NCBI GenBank assembly: GCA_002633005.1
Contig: NMRA01000329.1
Location: 258,285-322,284, forward strand
DNA: 64,000 bases
Source: Phoronis australis
Lineage: Eukaryota > Phoronida > Phoronidae
Reading direction: 5' to 3'
Shown: positions 47,581-60,852 of the stretch, piece after piece
Numbering within the stretch: the stretch's first letter is position 1
How the letters are laid out: every line of letters begins with the position of its first letter
The notes under the pieces: model-generated
The model's input: the letters and a program-made list of their open reading frames with translations, nothing else
Databases searched by the model: none
Told to the model about the DNA's origin: nothing
Translations under genes and position numbers: made by a program

Positions 47581-50081
47581 AAAGCTGCTCAGCGTTATCC
47601 TGTAAATTTTATGTAACATGTGGACCAAGGCCTTAAATGTTGAAATACATGAATTTGATTTTAACCACCGGCTAAATGATAATGTTCAAAAAACTATTTT
47701 TCACCACTTTGTACAGGGAGAGCATTGAAGAGTCTTCTACCATCATTCTGAACAAAGTTAAACAGCCTCTTGCAGATCTTTTACAAATTTCACCTTAAGC
47801 TATTTGTGATTAATTGGTTGGTCCACGCTTTCCAAAAATTCAATTTTTCGAAAATTTAAGATTTTTCTTCCAGTCGCAACGTCTGTCTGTGGCACTTTTC
47901 CGAGTAGTTATGCAAAAGCAATGGATCGTGGAAATTTCCCAACCCCAAGACCTATGCTGTTGTACTTTTCCAATCTTCGACGTGTAAGTCACGCGATAAT
48001 GAAAGAACGTCAAAGACCGTTAATCACCTATGAAACTTGACCTACATAGTCATACGTCGAATTTACTTTAAAAAAATTGCTCTGTAAAAATCTTCCGACT
48101 TCAAGCGTGAGCCATTCGAAGTGAAAATATGTGAAAGCCCCATCCATTGCCGCAGTGATTCGCAGGTCAAGACCGTGTATGCTGTGAAACACAATTTTCT
48201 TGTTATTATTGAAACTATAGCTTGTAGTAACTTCATTTCGATGCACGTACCACATTAGAACGTCAACAGTGCACCCAAGTCCTGATTTTGCTATTTTTGC
48301 ATGACATGTGTCGTGTCTAGATGTCTCTTTCCAACAAATAAACAAACTCGCACAATAAAATACCATGAGTCAGCAACTTCAACTTATCATTTATTTTATC
48401 TGTAAAAAACGTCTCGGCATTTTGAAACGCACTGATACAAGCCGAGCCCATTACAAGACTGAAGATTTTTCAGTGTCGGCCGGATCCAGTTCCCGTCAGT
48501 CTTAGCTACTGTTGTCTCCAAGCCTGGTCTCCAAAGTTCTTACACATTTCTGCTCTCTAGACATTTTCAATGATTGTTTCTCCAGTCGTCACAGTTTCCC
48601 GGCCATCCCCAGACTTTGTAGGCACATTGATAAGCAGCAGCTCATTGGGGGAACTAACACGAGGTTACGCCATTATGACTCCGAAAATAATCAGTATACT
48701 AGTATTTTAAGATTTTTTATTTTCATTTTCAACTTATTGACTGTCAAAATATCATTACGGGAACATTTATACGTACATCCACGTGATCACTAGTACTATG
48801 AAGCCTTGTTCAACAAAAAAACACCCCGTAGCCTGCTTTTTAGGAATAAAAACAGAAGAGGTAAAATTGATACCATACTGATATTTGATTTTATTTAGAG
48901 AGATTTGACAAGATATAATGTAGAGAAAACACGGAAAGCGTTGTAGTTAGCCAGCTGAGCAAAGCAGGCCCAATGAAAAATGCCGGGGAACCGTGGCATA
49001 GACCGACACCGGGCACATGGCACATCATTACTTCAACGCCAAGTCTGCCTCCCCCCAATCTCCCCGGGGTGGTCGTGACACTCTCTCCCCCATGGGCGCC
49101 ACAAACGTCACTCCCGACGATTATCTTTGTCAAATATCGCACGCCCTGTCGGTGTTTGTAACTGAGGACGGTGCTCTGTTTAAAATAACTAATAATTGGG
49201 GGGAGTCTGGTACACGTTGAACCAGCTAGACGTGAGCTGGCGACACAGATGGGTTCATATCGCAATGGTCACTTGAAACCATTTTATACGTTACTAATAT
49301 ACTGTTAAAAACCCAGTGGCGGATGGGGGGGCCAAGGGGGCTATGGCCCGGCCCCTAAAATTCTCCAAGATTCCATTGAGCAGTTCGGGAGTGCCAATGT
49401 CTGACAGGTAAAATCCTGGATAATACTCTGCCCTGGTCGGCTCAAAATCCTGGATCCTCCCATGAAACCGAGCTCAGAGCTAGACACTTATCCCTCTCGA
49501 CCACACTGCCTCCTCTCGGTCCCATGGCTTCCTAAGCTACATGTACGTACCTTCCTGTCCTGTCATGATAATCACTTGTAAAGTACAGTGTCATAAACAC
49601 TTTAAAAATAACTTTTCAGTATGTGTGTACGTATCCAAGCGTGACCAGCTTGACACTATTTTTCACCCGGGGCTCGTCCACCAAGTTCAGTCCAGACAAG
49701 TTTGCATAACTGCCGGTACAGGCTAGTGGACACACAATCGACCGCCGGTTAACAAAAATTCTTGATTGCCTGTACTGAGAAGTCTAAGGACTTGTGTTGC
49801 ATTTGATAAAATGCCACACAGCCATCAAAATGAAATATAAAATAGTTAAGAAAATATTCATACACCGTCTATGCGGAACAAAATGCCCCGTGGTGACCCT
49901 AAGTCTGTGGAAATGTAAACAATCCGAGACCTGCAAGTCACGTTGGTGTGATCACAGCATTCACACGTGAAGCCTGTGGTAAATATGCCGGCTCTCCAAT
50001 CACAAGCGGCATAACACCCCATTCATAAAATGTAACCAATAGGCTTAACGATTAGACAGACCTGAACCACATGACCTGCAC
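47581..50081. other. intergenic, upstream of PSAT1
   Basis: Contains a short hAT-like element (49314-49464). A minus-strand ORF at 48366-48028 looks moderately protein-like but matches nothing I know. GC-rich sequence lies near 49000-49120. Immediately before the TATA box the sequence TCACGTTGGTGTGATCACAG is seen near 49940. No other gene recognised. Confidence 0.35.
49314..49464. mobile_element. hAT-like short element, CAGTGGCGGAT type, second copy
   Basis: Begins CAGTGGCGGATGGGG, ends GGATCCTCCCATG, with GGGGGCTATGGCCC and AAAATCCTGGATC inside as in 43140-43274. AAACC occurs immediately on both sides, a possible 5-bp target duplication. Confidence 0.5.
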
Positions 50082-50089
50082 TATATAAA
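50082..50089 (+). promoter_or_regulatory. TATA box of PSAT1
   Basis: TATATAAA lies 103 bases before the ATG at 50192. That would place transcription start near 50110-50120 and give a 5' UTR of about 75 bases with no upstream intron. Confidence 0.55.
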
Positions 50090-50191
50090 TTGACCCCTAT
50101 TTCCAATATGTTGCCTCTTTGTTTACTGATCCGAGCGGAGCAACTTACGGAGCGACCGAACGAATTTCTGCAAAAATACGCAACTGTCAAT

Positions 50192-53100
50192 ATGAATGGT
50201 TTTAAGCGTGTTCTCAATTTCTCTCCAGGACCTGCAAAACTACCAGAGAAGGTGAGACCTCCTTGACTTTACGAAACTGAAATTTCTAAATTTATTCTTT
50301 ACATTGATTCACTAAAAATGATTATCTCGTATATTTTTGCAAAATGGTATATTGACAAATAGCGCTGATGTTTTTGCAGCATATCAATTACCTGCGGCTG
50401 CTTGTGTGGAATATACTAGAAAAATACGCTTTCTTGTACAAAAATGACGCTCTTGAGAACTAAAGAGTTGATGAGCAGACGAAATTTTTTTTTTTTTTTT
50501 AATTGATTTGCAGCATAGTACTGGCAGTAACGTTTGACCATGCGCACCACGGACACGACAAAAACTAGAATTTAGTTTTCATGGCTTACGGGGACATTTG
50601 CCATCAGCAATCAATTGTTATTGCACACTTGCGGCATCACAGACACGGGAAATACGAATGAGTATCTAGCTGACAATGTACGCATCGGTTGAGTAATGTG
50701 TGAGAGCCCGTAACGTGCAGTATTCGTGGTATCTGCTTAAAAAAAACGTACGCTGACAGGGCCTATATTTTGTCGGTTTTGAGCGTTTACAGCGACACGC
50801 TTGTCTCGGTGAAAATAAGGACAATCTGCCAGTGGGGACTTAACCCGTTCCCGCATTCTTTGAATGTCTAGTATCTGTCTAGTCTCATTATCTGTCTGGT
50901 TTGAGAGTTTACAAATCTCGATCTGGTCAGTGGGTCATCGATTATCTCACATTGTATTGTCTGATACTGCATGCACGTGGATTTACGGTGCTCAAAATTA
51001 GTATAATGCATTATGTGAGAACCCACGACGCGTGCAAGTAGTGCAATATTGGGTTTTATCAGCATATAAAGCGACCTTTTTGAACTTGTAGTTTATATAA
51101 CTCTCACGCGTGTTCACTGTAATCTTATCTCAATGTTCAATGACAGGGCCTCTTGCAGCATTGGAAATTTCCTTTGCGCTTCGAATGCATTGATGTGCCA
51201 TGCCTTTATATTAAGTTTGTTTTGATGCCTCTGACCGAGAACACCACTCGACAAATTTGCGCTGCAAGTTCGCTAAGATGTATCTTGTATTTATTAGGTG
51301 TTTTCTGCTGAGCAAAAGGTGATTTACAGTTTTGACGTTTCTGTCTGTGCAAAGTGCAAATCACGAATCTGTCGCCATCATTTGTTTTTTATTGCAAAGT
51401 CTAAATCAACTGCACATGGGGTTTGCTGATGCAAGATTTTACTGTTATTTTTGTGTCTAAGCTAAAGTATTTCGTCATCCTTATTTGGTGTCATGTGTTA
51501 CTCCCAGTTTCCTGTTATTGACAGATATTCTAGTACCCTCTAAGACAGGCTTTATTTGAAATTTTGAGTTAAAAAAAATTATGTCTTTGGCTGATAATTT
51601 GAATCAAAATTATTCCTGCAGCGTTGTTAAATGTGAAGACAGTCCATGTGTTATTGTTGGGCACTTTTATAGAAATACCAGCAGAGAAATTAAAACAACC
51701 CCTGTATTGGAGGGTACGGTCTTACCCCTTATTAGGAATTATCTATCACAATGCTAACGCGTGATCTCCCTTATTAGGTAGGTCAAACCCATATTAGGTA
51801 CAATGGCTGTGCCATATTTGGAACAGATTGTGCCTTATTAGGCTGTATGTACCTTATTTGGGATAAAGACAATCGACGATAAGTTACTTCGGGAAGAAAA
51901 TAGAACATTTCACATTTTCATGGAGCAAGTTCCTATAATATGCTGCAGTTTATTTCGGAAATAAAGCCAGACGAAATGGCTGACATAATGGTTCATTGAG
52001 TTCATATGTGTACAAACCAAGGCCATACTGTGAACAGGTCTGTCTGGCATCCTAAAATACAGGGTGCTCCAAAATGTTAACAAATTATTCTAAAATACGA
52101 GAACCAGGATATGGTTTTACTGATAAATAACGACGGTTTTCGTAACCTAGAAATCCCAAAGTTTGTTATGCAATGAGTAGCTTGGAACAAGCGCCACAGT
52201 TATTTTTTTTTTGCAAAGAACAAAAATTTTCAAGTTGTCTGGTTCCAAACGTAACCATTTCTGCAGCTCCAGCGCACATGTTAAGAATTTTTTAGCAAAG
52301 CCAATGCTCGTTTCTTTAAAACTGTGTAACTTTCCTAATGTATGTCCCTTTCAGTAGAAACGAATATAAAAACACCATTAGTTGCCTGTAAAATCAGTTT
52401 TTGGTATTTGTATTTCAGAGTATTTTGTAAACACGTTTGAGACACCTTATATGTCTTTTGTTCACAATAACATTAGTGGTGAACTTAAATTTAATCATTT
52501 GGAAGGTTGCTGCGGCTTCTTACAACTGAAAAGGGAGTCACATTGAAAGAGTTTCATTTATTTAAACCAATGTAGGTTCTAAATTGATTAATTGTTATGT
52601 TTGTGTTGAATAAAAAGGGATGAAGTTCAGCGACGTTTTTTGTCTTTTGTTCACTAAGCGCGTCTGCTGAGTAAGTGCGTTTATGAAAAGCTGCTCTCCC
52701 GCAGTGTAATATTGAAGTATTAGAGGTCGCGCCGTGACACCCATTCGATTGACCATATTGTTACTGGGGATTTCGATGGCTCTTGCGAAACAATGGGCCG
52801 AATGAGACCACATTGGCGTTATTTCGGGATCGTTTTGCATTTCTGACATGGGGCAGAGGGATGGGACGTTTAGCAGAATGTCAATATTCCCACTGTTACA
52901 GCAGCCAAACTGACGATAAAATGAAACTTAGTGGCTGGTGTTTCAAAGCAACCTGTGAGTAAACATTTAAGTAGAAGAAACAAATTGCCGGCTTTAATGC
53001 CACCACCACGGCCGGGTATTTAATATTCTAATATTAGTTATTCACTCTTGCATTACTCAGTGACATCGAAAGTCTACTGTTGAATACAAACGCTGAGGTA

Positions 53101-56100
53101 AGAGCCTTCTGAGGGGTTTTAGTGTAGACGCAAAAACCACTCCGAACAAAATGGCGTTTCTGAAAGAGCCCCCAAGGGTTTTTTTGAAATTCTCGGGTCC
53201 AGTCCTTCACAGCGCACCGATCATGTGATGACAGGGTGTGTGTGTGTGTGTGCAGTGTTGTGTTCCGTGTACACAAGACGCTCGCGATATCAGTGGTGTT
53301 AATGCTGGTGGGATCAAGAGCTCGCTCGTTCCCTGCGTGCCGCCAGGTGGTAGCCAGCTGGCTACCACTTGGCGGCACACGGGGAACCAGCGAGGGATCT
53401 AGAGAAGACTACTGATCACGGGTTCTCGCGAATTGCTACGGAACGCAACTCTGTAGATTTCCCACTAGAGTCAATAGAGCTCAACAGGAACTGAACATTT
53501 TGTTTTAGGTCCTGCGACATGCACAGCACGAAATGCTTAATTACAGCAATTCTGGGATTGGCGTCATGGGTAAGTTTGAAACGACGGAGCATAATATTAA
53601 CTAATTCTATTCATGATTCACATAGTCTATGATTCATTTGTGTTTACCAGAATTGTCATTTGGTGTTTGCTGCATTGCTAAAATTTACCCAAAAGTACAA
53701 ATTTTATGTTTTATGATTAGAATTTTTAATGCCAGCACGTGAATGTAGGCAGCAATTCTTTGCACCATTGAGTTCAAATGTTATGTGTTTTGTATTCGTT
53801 TCCATTAATTATTTAAACATTGCGTTGCAGAAATGAGTCACAGATCACCCGAATTTACGAAAATTGTGAGGACAGCAGAACAAGATTTGAGAGAATTGCT
53901 GTAAGTGCAAATCAATTCACTAATTCGAAAGGCGCTATCTACAAAAATAGGGACTGGTTTTGTTTTTAATTAGCCTGGTCTCCTAACAGATGGCGGATTG
54001 TGTGATACTGAATATCAGAAATAAATAGCCTTAATGATTTTTTCCGACAGAATATATTTTCCCGCCGAATCTGCTCTCGCTCATCTCCGAGCCTGACGCC
54101 GAGACCGTAGGCTACAACTAAAACTCCACGCACCAATCTTCCATTTCAAAAAATCCTGTAGTCTTATTCCGTCTCTGAGTGACTCTAATTCTTTCTTTCC
54201 GGCTACACACCAAAGCGTTGATAAGAAACTGACAGAACATTCCTTCTTTTTTCAGCGACATCCCCAACAACTACAAAGTGTTATTTCTACAAGGTGGCGG
54301 AACTGGTCAGTTTGCAGCTGTCCCTTTAAATCTGATTGGTCTAAAAGAGTCAAAGTCAGCCGATTACATTGTAACGGGGACGTGGTCAGAAAAAGCGGCG
54401 AAAGAAGCGCAGAAATATGGCGAAGTGAAATACGTGCTGCCGAAACTGGAGAAATACAATGGTACGTTTGAACAATGAGCAAGATATCTAATCATCCGTC
54501 TGAAATAGTTTTCAGAAATATTGTGTTTATGGCACGATTAAACAATGATCGTTCGGCAGTATCACATCAATTCAATTTGCTGAATATACTGTTAAAAAAA
54601 TTTAAGTGGTCAAATCTAAACTGCGTGTAGGGTGGACCTGTATTTTTGTTACATTTGTCCTTGAAAATGAGCATTATTGAATTTTTACATTAAGTTGTAT
54701 GAGAATGCTTGCTGTGATTAATCGTTATAGACTTAAGGATTAGAAAGGTTTGGTAAAGCACACTCTTCTTTAGTTCAAATTAACACAAACTCGCTTCTGC
54801 GTTGGAAGCATCCCGCCGAAGAAGCGATGTTATTGACATCTTTACCTCGTGCTGTGAATGTTTAGGTATCCCGGAGAGAAGCACGTGGACCTTAAATCCT
54901 GACGCATCTTATGTGTACTACTGTGCCAACGAGACAGTGCACGGTGTTGAGTTCCACGATGTCCCCGAAACCAACGGAGTGCCACTCGTCTGCGACATGT
55001 CATCGTCAATCTTGTCAAGGCCAATAGATGTCAAAAAGGTAATGGTTTTATTTAGGCTCAGTCGCATAGACTTTTAAAACTAATGTGTGTCCTTTCTGCC
55101 TTTGTGATCTAAAACAAAGAAGCAACAGTTATGTATGTGTTTTTGGATGCTTGTGAATTGTTTCCAAACGATACCTAAAGTACATTAGACTCAGGCCATA
55201 TATTCATAATGAATACGGAGCAGAGAGGGTTAACGTTTCGATTGAATTGCACAATCGTCACCATAAACTTTTTTCAGTTCGGACTCATCTATGCTGGTGC
55301 TCAGAAAAACATTGGCTGCGCGGGCGTCACAGTTGTCATTGTCCGCGAAGATCTTCTTGGGTGTGCGGCGAAGGAATGTCCCACGATTTTAGATTATAAA
55401 GCTCAAGCGAAGATGGAGTCTTTGCTCAACACACCTCCTACTTACAGGTAAATTTGGATTTTAAGACACCTTCGAGTTATATGCAGTTGCTTTGACATAC
55501 AGCACCTTCATTACCGCATACATTAATGCACTTTGTTTAATGTATGAGATGGAACGATATTCTGCGGGTACCGGTAAAATACACTCGACACAAGGACGTG
55601 ACGTGACTCTCTTTCTAAGTGTATTATTATTGTGGGTTACTCGTTTTGGTATTTGATTTTGTTGATCTCTTTTTTACTTTCAGCATATATATCATGGGCC
55701 TGGTTTTCAAATGGATTAAAGAAGAAGGCTACGTTCAGGCGATGCAAGACAGGAATATTGCCAAGGCCAACACGATTTATGAAGTTATTGGAGAATCGAA
55801 AGGGTTTTACAAGTGAGTGACAAAAGTGCATTGTAAAACGTCTCCATTTCCCGCGCACTTACGCGTTTCTAGAGCGGTTTTAGAATCAAAAAGGAGGAAA
55901 TCCTTTATGGCACATTTGTATGGCACTTTACTTTTTTCGTGTCTACAGTCGTTTCTTCATGCTGGGTCTTTGTGAAATTTTTGCATATCAATGGTTCTCG
56001 TTGCTTTTGTCTTTGTCAATATAGACAAAGTCTAAAAATGGTTACTAAGCTACCATATCAGTGAAACTTCAATCAGACTTTTACGTCACGCTCGTACGAT

Positions 56101-57253
56101 CTTTATTTGCTTTTTGCAGTAACTGTGTGCTGTGTCTCGTGTTTAGTGTACATTGGAAACGTGGAAATTTAATTAGTCCAATGGTACTTTAATTTTAGTG
56201 CAACTGTGAAGCAAGATAGCATGAGTCGTATGAACATTCCGTTCAGAATCGGAGATGCAGAAGGAAATGAGGAACTTGAAAAGGCTTTCATTGAACAGGC
56301 ACAGAAGCGTGGCATGGTGCAACTGAAAGGACACAGGTAATAAGCCGTGTATTGGTTGGCTGCACTTGATTCATGCTCCTGTCTCACTCGGGTAAACCCT
56401 CCTGAACATGTGATTGGTTCTCAATGGCGGCTTTGGGATAGCTGTTGAATCAGATGCACCTTTCACGTAGAAGCAATACACTCGCGCATGCAATTCTTCG
56501 CGAGATATCGCCATTCATTTCAACGTTGGTACCTGGTCACACTAGCTTTACTAACGAGCATCTTGCGTCTACGGAACTCTGCTCAACGTTCGGTAGAGGC
56601 AAGAAACTTGCGAAAACGCAAAATTGTGCAGGATTTCTCGAGGTATTGCCATGTTTAATTAGCGAAGCACGTGACTCACGTTAACTTTTATCGCGAGTGT
56701 GTTAGGTCTAGGGAACGCAGCATGTGTTGCGGCTTCTGTCATTCACAATTGTATCACCTTCGAGATATCCAAAAATGTCACCAGCTAGAAATGGTGACAT
56801 ACTGACAAAGTTTCAAATTTATTTTTTATTTTTTGTGTACTTGATTTGTTTTAATTCTCATTCATTTTATGCAATTTAGTTGCGAAACGTTTAACGCTGG
56901 TAATGTTTTCCTCGACTGGTGGTATGGAATTTCAATGTTAAAAATGTAGTGTAATAGGCCTTACCAGGCATTTTCACGAAAAATGGCCTTCTTTGTTTCA
57001 TTTGAATAAAACGTTATACAAATTCTACCTCAGGATTGTGCATTTTGAACTTTTTGTATATTTTCCTTCTGTCCGGACGTTATTAACTGTACATACAATT
57101 TTATCAAATCTTGTTGCATTTCAAAAACGACCTCATCTGGTGTCTTACAGATCTGTCGGAGGTATCCGAGTTTCCCTCTACAACGCTATTACACAAGAAG
57201 AGGCGTACAAACTTGCCGAATTTATGGAAGAATTTCAAGAACTTCATCGATAA
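50192..57253 (+). CDS. PSAT1: phosphoserine aminotransferase
   Basis: A PLP enzyme of class V aminotransferases. It converts 3-phosphohydroxypyruvate plus glutamate to O-phosphoserine and 2-oxoglutarate, the second step of cytosolic serine synthesis. Nine exons: 50192-50251, 53509-53569, 53831-53900, 54256-54461, 54866-55038, 55278-55447, 55684-55812, 56199-56336, 57151-57253 (TAA). All are GT-AG and in frame: 1110 bp, 369 residues, against 370 in human. Key parts: [10 protein letters not shown] at the N-terminus; LQGGGTGQF, the cofactor phosphate loop (about 75-83); Trp107; [19 protein letters not shown] with Asp175 or 176; AGAQKNIG with the Schiff-base Lys200, the same number as human; NTPPTYSIY near 241; [24 protein letters not shown] near the C-terminus. 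All catalytic positions look intact. Intron 1 is the longest (3.3 kb) and contains a CArG-box cluster. No close poly(A) signal was identified. Confidence 0.97.
51727..51861. promoter_or_regulatory. cluster of six perfect CArG-box (SRF-type) sequences in PSAT1 intron 1
   Basis: CC(A/T)6GG matches at 51727-51736, 51769-51778 and 51833-51842 (CCTTATTAGG), 51789-51798 (CCATATTAGG), 51812-51821 (CCATATTTGG) and 51852-51861 (CCTTATTTGG). The last five are spaced 19-23 bp, about two helical turns. The linkers between them differ. Either a regulatory array or a short tandem repeat whose unit happens to be a CArG box. Confidence 0.6.
53235..53252. repeat. (GT)9 microsatellite
   Basis: Uninterrupted GT run in PSAT1 intron 1. 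Confidence 0.8.
53311..53402. repeat. near-perfect palindrome, possible MITE
   Basis: Core 53337-53378: GTGCCGCCAGGTGGTAGCCA and its inverse pair over 21 bp per arm with one mismatch and no loop. Looser pairing extends outward (GGATCAAGAGCTCGCTCGTT with AACCAGCGAGGGATCT). Sits about 100 bases before PSAT1 exon 2. Confidence 0.75.
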
Positions 57254-60200
57254 GGCCATCTGAAAGAGATCTGCGGAGCACTGTCTTAATATATTAATTT
57301 ATGTTTTAACTGTTTTGTTTTATGTCCATATCTGTGTGTATACCTTTATGAAAATTGTCTTGTCCTGCATTATTTATGTCTGTTGAACAATTAACCCCAG
57401 TAGGTTAAATGTATGTTTTATGTCATGTAGAATTGATAGTTGCGTGCTGGAGTCATTGTATGAGAAACGTTGCGTGTCGATGCGACAGTGTACAATAATA
57501 CAACATTGTTAGTGGTTGTTTAATGCAATCAGTTATGAGGTGGACACTTTAGTCCATGCACTAGATGTGCCTGTTGACTAAATTGCTTGAATTCTTTCTT
57601 TACGAACTTAAGCTGTCTGAAGTTACTCCAGTCGCGATTCCATTATAAGTTACAAATATTGTTAAGTTACAAAATGATTTTGAATTCAAATCACTGGCAC
57701 TTGTTACAGGTCGCGTTTTTAGTGATGTCTGAATATCTCAGTGATGTGATATTCACTACAAACAGTTGACAGCAGTGTTTGTTTTACCAGTGGCATTATT
57801 GTTCATTACTGTTTTTGTGTGGCTGTATGCGAGAGATATACTGACTGTCCCCAAGTTGCGAGTCGAACATTGAGTGCTAATAGTTTATATTACAATATAT
57901 CGAGGAATAGTTTGCAGGGTCACTAAGTTAGTTCGTGTGGTATTCAAGGGTCCGTAGTGATTAGTAGTAGGCTTAAGGTAAGCGAAGATGAATGTCTGAC
58001 GCTTGTCGTAGACCTGTTTAAATGCAAATTTGATTCGTTTAAATATAAAGTTTGACAGTTAAAACTCCTAATTAGCGTCTTACTGAGAGACTAGTCAAAC
58101 GTTAAGCCAGTCGAGTTGTTTACCTGATGAGTGATAGTCGTCCCGGTGAATGTCAAGGACCAATAGTTATGCGTTGTTCCTGTTGATATTTTTGTTCTAA
58201 TTTCTCAACGTATTGTTCTTATAGTTGACAAATATAATGTTATTTTAAACAGAAGTGAAGATTAGTTTCATCAGTGGCAATTCTGTCTGTCCCATAACGG
58301 AAAACAAGAACATTAGCATTTCTAATGTCAAAAACTAACTTAATCGATCTTATAATGACATTTTTTAGTCACTGGCTAAATTGCCAAATGAGAATTCTTA
58401 GCCATGCAATACAGACTTGTCACAAACGTTCTCATACCTTACTGTAAACTGGTTGTCCAGGGCATAGGCAAGTAAAAAGAGTACCAAAATCTACTTTTGG
58501 AAGTGAGTGGCGAGCCCTTCCCAAGCTAAGCTGCATCAAGTCATTTGCAGGTCACGGTGCTCTCCTCTCAATTTGTGTCGAAGGTCGAAACCAATTTGTT
58601 GTCATCTTTTGGCAAGGAAGCTTGAATTCATTTCCATGGATATCATTTCATGTTTTTTGATAATAATTGGTGAGGAATCACAACTCCAACTGTGAAATGA
58701 ACGTACCACACTTGCCATGCCAAGCGGCGAACGCAATGCGGGGTGTTCGTCTATCCAAAGCCAGATATTCGCAAACGGAAATATGTACTAATTACATTTA
58801 GAATCTTGTCAAAGTATTTAGAACTGACGTCTTCAAAAGATGTTTTTTTTTTGGAAAATGCCAATCAAAACAACGTGACGTTTTGTTCTATTTCTGACAT
58901 ACTAGAGCTAACCGTTTACTGTACACTGAGAGTATGGAGATTTGGAAGACCTTGGCTGTTTTTTCACTGGACAAGTTGCGATATTGTTCCATTTCGCGTG
59001 CTCAGCTGAGAAACTCGCAAATGCAGTGGACTATTCAAATCCATTCCCCCAGAAAAGTAACTGGAGCAGTCACGGACTTCATTGCTACCTACATTTCAGT
59101 TTCACTAGCGTGAAATAGCCCATGAAATAGTGTCAATATTTAATGCAAAATTAAAGTATAAATTATTAAGCATCTCTTAACTGCAAGACGGCATTCTGAA
59201 ATGTGGGCCCTACATTAATCTATGTAGAATTCTCGGAAGGGACAGTTCTAACGTCTAATACTGAAAACCGGGCAAACCTGTTCGCTTTCATGACACCAGA
59301 TGTGCACAAGCCTGTATCTTTGATATTCTATGGTTTCTTCGTTGGGCTGTCAGAACTGTTAACCATGTTTGAACTTCTGGTGGTGTACCGACAGAACGGC
59401 CGCTACAGTTGAGCGACATTGAACTTCACTCTTTATGAATTGCCAGCAAAAAGCACAAATACATACAGGAATGCATGACCAAAAAGCTTGATTTGGTTCT
59501 GGTCTGCTTTTTCAGAATTCATTCGGCGATATGTAATATTTGAGACTTTTTTCAGATAGACAAATCAAATCATTTAGTGTACTTTTATATTTAGTAATCT
59601 GATGATAGATCGAATTTTCCCAGTGTCTCCTTGCAACTAAGTTCGTTGAAGCATTGCCAATTCTTACAAGATTAGCTTTTAATTGTAAAAAAATCATCAG
59701 TCAATCAGCTCATTTTCGTAGATATATAAACATGTAATTCAGAAACCAACAATCGAATCCATGATGATGATGATTTAATGACTTAATTCCTTTTTGATAA
59801 CCTGTTAGTGACTTTAAACGACAAATCTTGTACCGAAGTCAAAAAGCAAATGAATGTATTTATTGTCATTTGAGTTATGAGTAAATTTTTGGGAATTGCC
59901 CAAATTTCATCAATGTTTTTGAGAGTTAGTTTAGATAGACAAGAAGTGTCCAAGTGCACTTTACTCATTTGGGGAGTGATTATAGATTTTTCCATATTTA
60001 GGCTTCAACTGAATTCACTGAAACATCATAATTTCTTAAAATATTAGCTTGTAATTGTCAAAAATCATCTATTAACCTGTCGGTTTTCGTAGATACACAA
60101 ACGTAAATCAGACACCAACGAATTTGTTTATCAAACGGAATGTTATAAGCAATTTCCGCAGGCATAAGCGCAGTCATCGGTGCGGGGTAACCAGGGGAAC

Positions 60201-60767
60201 ATGGGAGATGGGGCATTCATATTAAGGTGTATTTTTGCTTATTTCCGAGATACCTATAAAAGTTCACGAGTTTAACTTGAACTCCAAAAAAACCCTGAAA
60301 TTTGTTTATTGTTGCGAGTATTTTGGGTACCCGCCCGTTCCACATCCGGTCATCACTGACAAATCATAACCCCCAGTCTTTTCGACATTTGTGAATTCGT
60401 TACAAACAGTTCCTAGTAACGACCTTCAAAAGAAATACTATTTTTGTGATACTATTGGAAAAATATAACATTGGCCTTTTTGTTTAATTCGCAAATAGTG
60501 GTCTTCACGTTTTTCAAAATTTTTGATGGTGGTCAATCCCATTGTATTTTTCACATTTTTGGTTGTTTGGGTCGAATGTTTTGATATTACTGTGCTGTGT
60601 ACGGTTGTTTTAGGTTTTTGATGAAGTTGGAATCTCATCTTCCCTCGTGAATACTTGGCAGTGTCGGATTTACATGTATAAAGAGATACCCGAACCGCCC
60701 CACTAATCTACGACGAAACCAAATATGAATGAATGCACATTCACTCACTAGAGGGCAGTTCTACCAA
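57254..60767. other. PSAT1 3' flank and intergenic DNA
   Basis: AT-rich with many short ORFs and no recognised protein. The first part must include the PSAT1 3' UTR. Two similar segments near 59640-59740 and 60030-60120 share AATTGTNAAAAATCATC-TCAATC/ACCTG-TTTCGTAGATA, a diverged local duplication about 385 bases apart. Confidence 0.35.
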
Positions 60768-60775
60768 TGACGTCA
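60768..60775. promoter_or_regulatory. full CRE palindrome upstream of MEMO1
   Basis: TGACGTCA lies 78 bases before the MEMO1 ATG; a half-site-like GGACGTGACG follows at about 60782. It is typical of CREB/ATF-bound TATA-less promoters and fits a promoter position, though binding is inferred. Confidence 0.5.
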
Positions 60776-60852
60776 TGTCCTGGACGTGACGGTCAGCTGA
60801 ACTCCTTTGTTTCCAGTCAATTTTTAGCAGTCCAGTCAACATAGGTGTTGAA

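Noticed and set aside
48028-48366. 112-codon minus-strand ORF upstream of PSAT1
   Set aside because: Composition is mildly protein-like but there is no motif, promoter or conserved neighbour; left as unproven.
48891-49265. 124-codon minus-strand ORF in GC-richer DNA
   Set aside because: GC richness lengthens open frames on both strands here; no motif.
52061-52600. ACAGGGTGCTCCAAAATG as a mariner-like terminus in PSAT1 intron 1
   Set aside because: No inverse end or TA duplication was found and no transposase motif; too weak to call.
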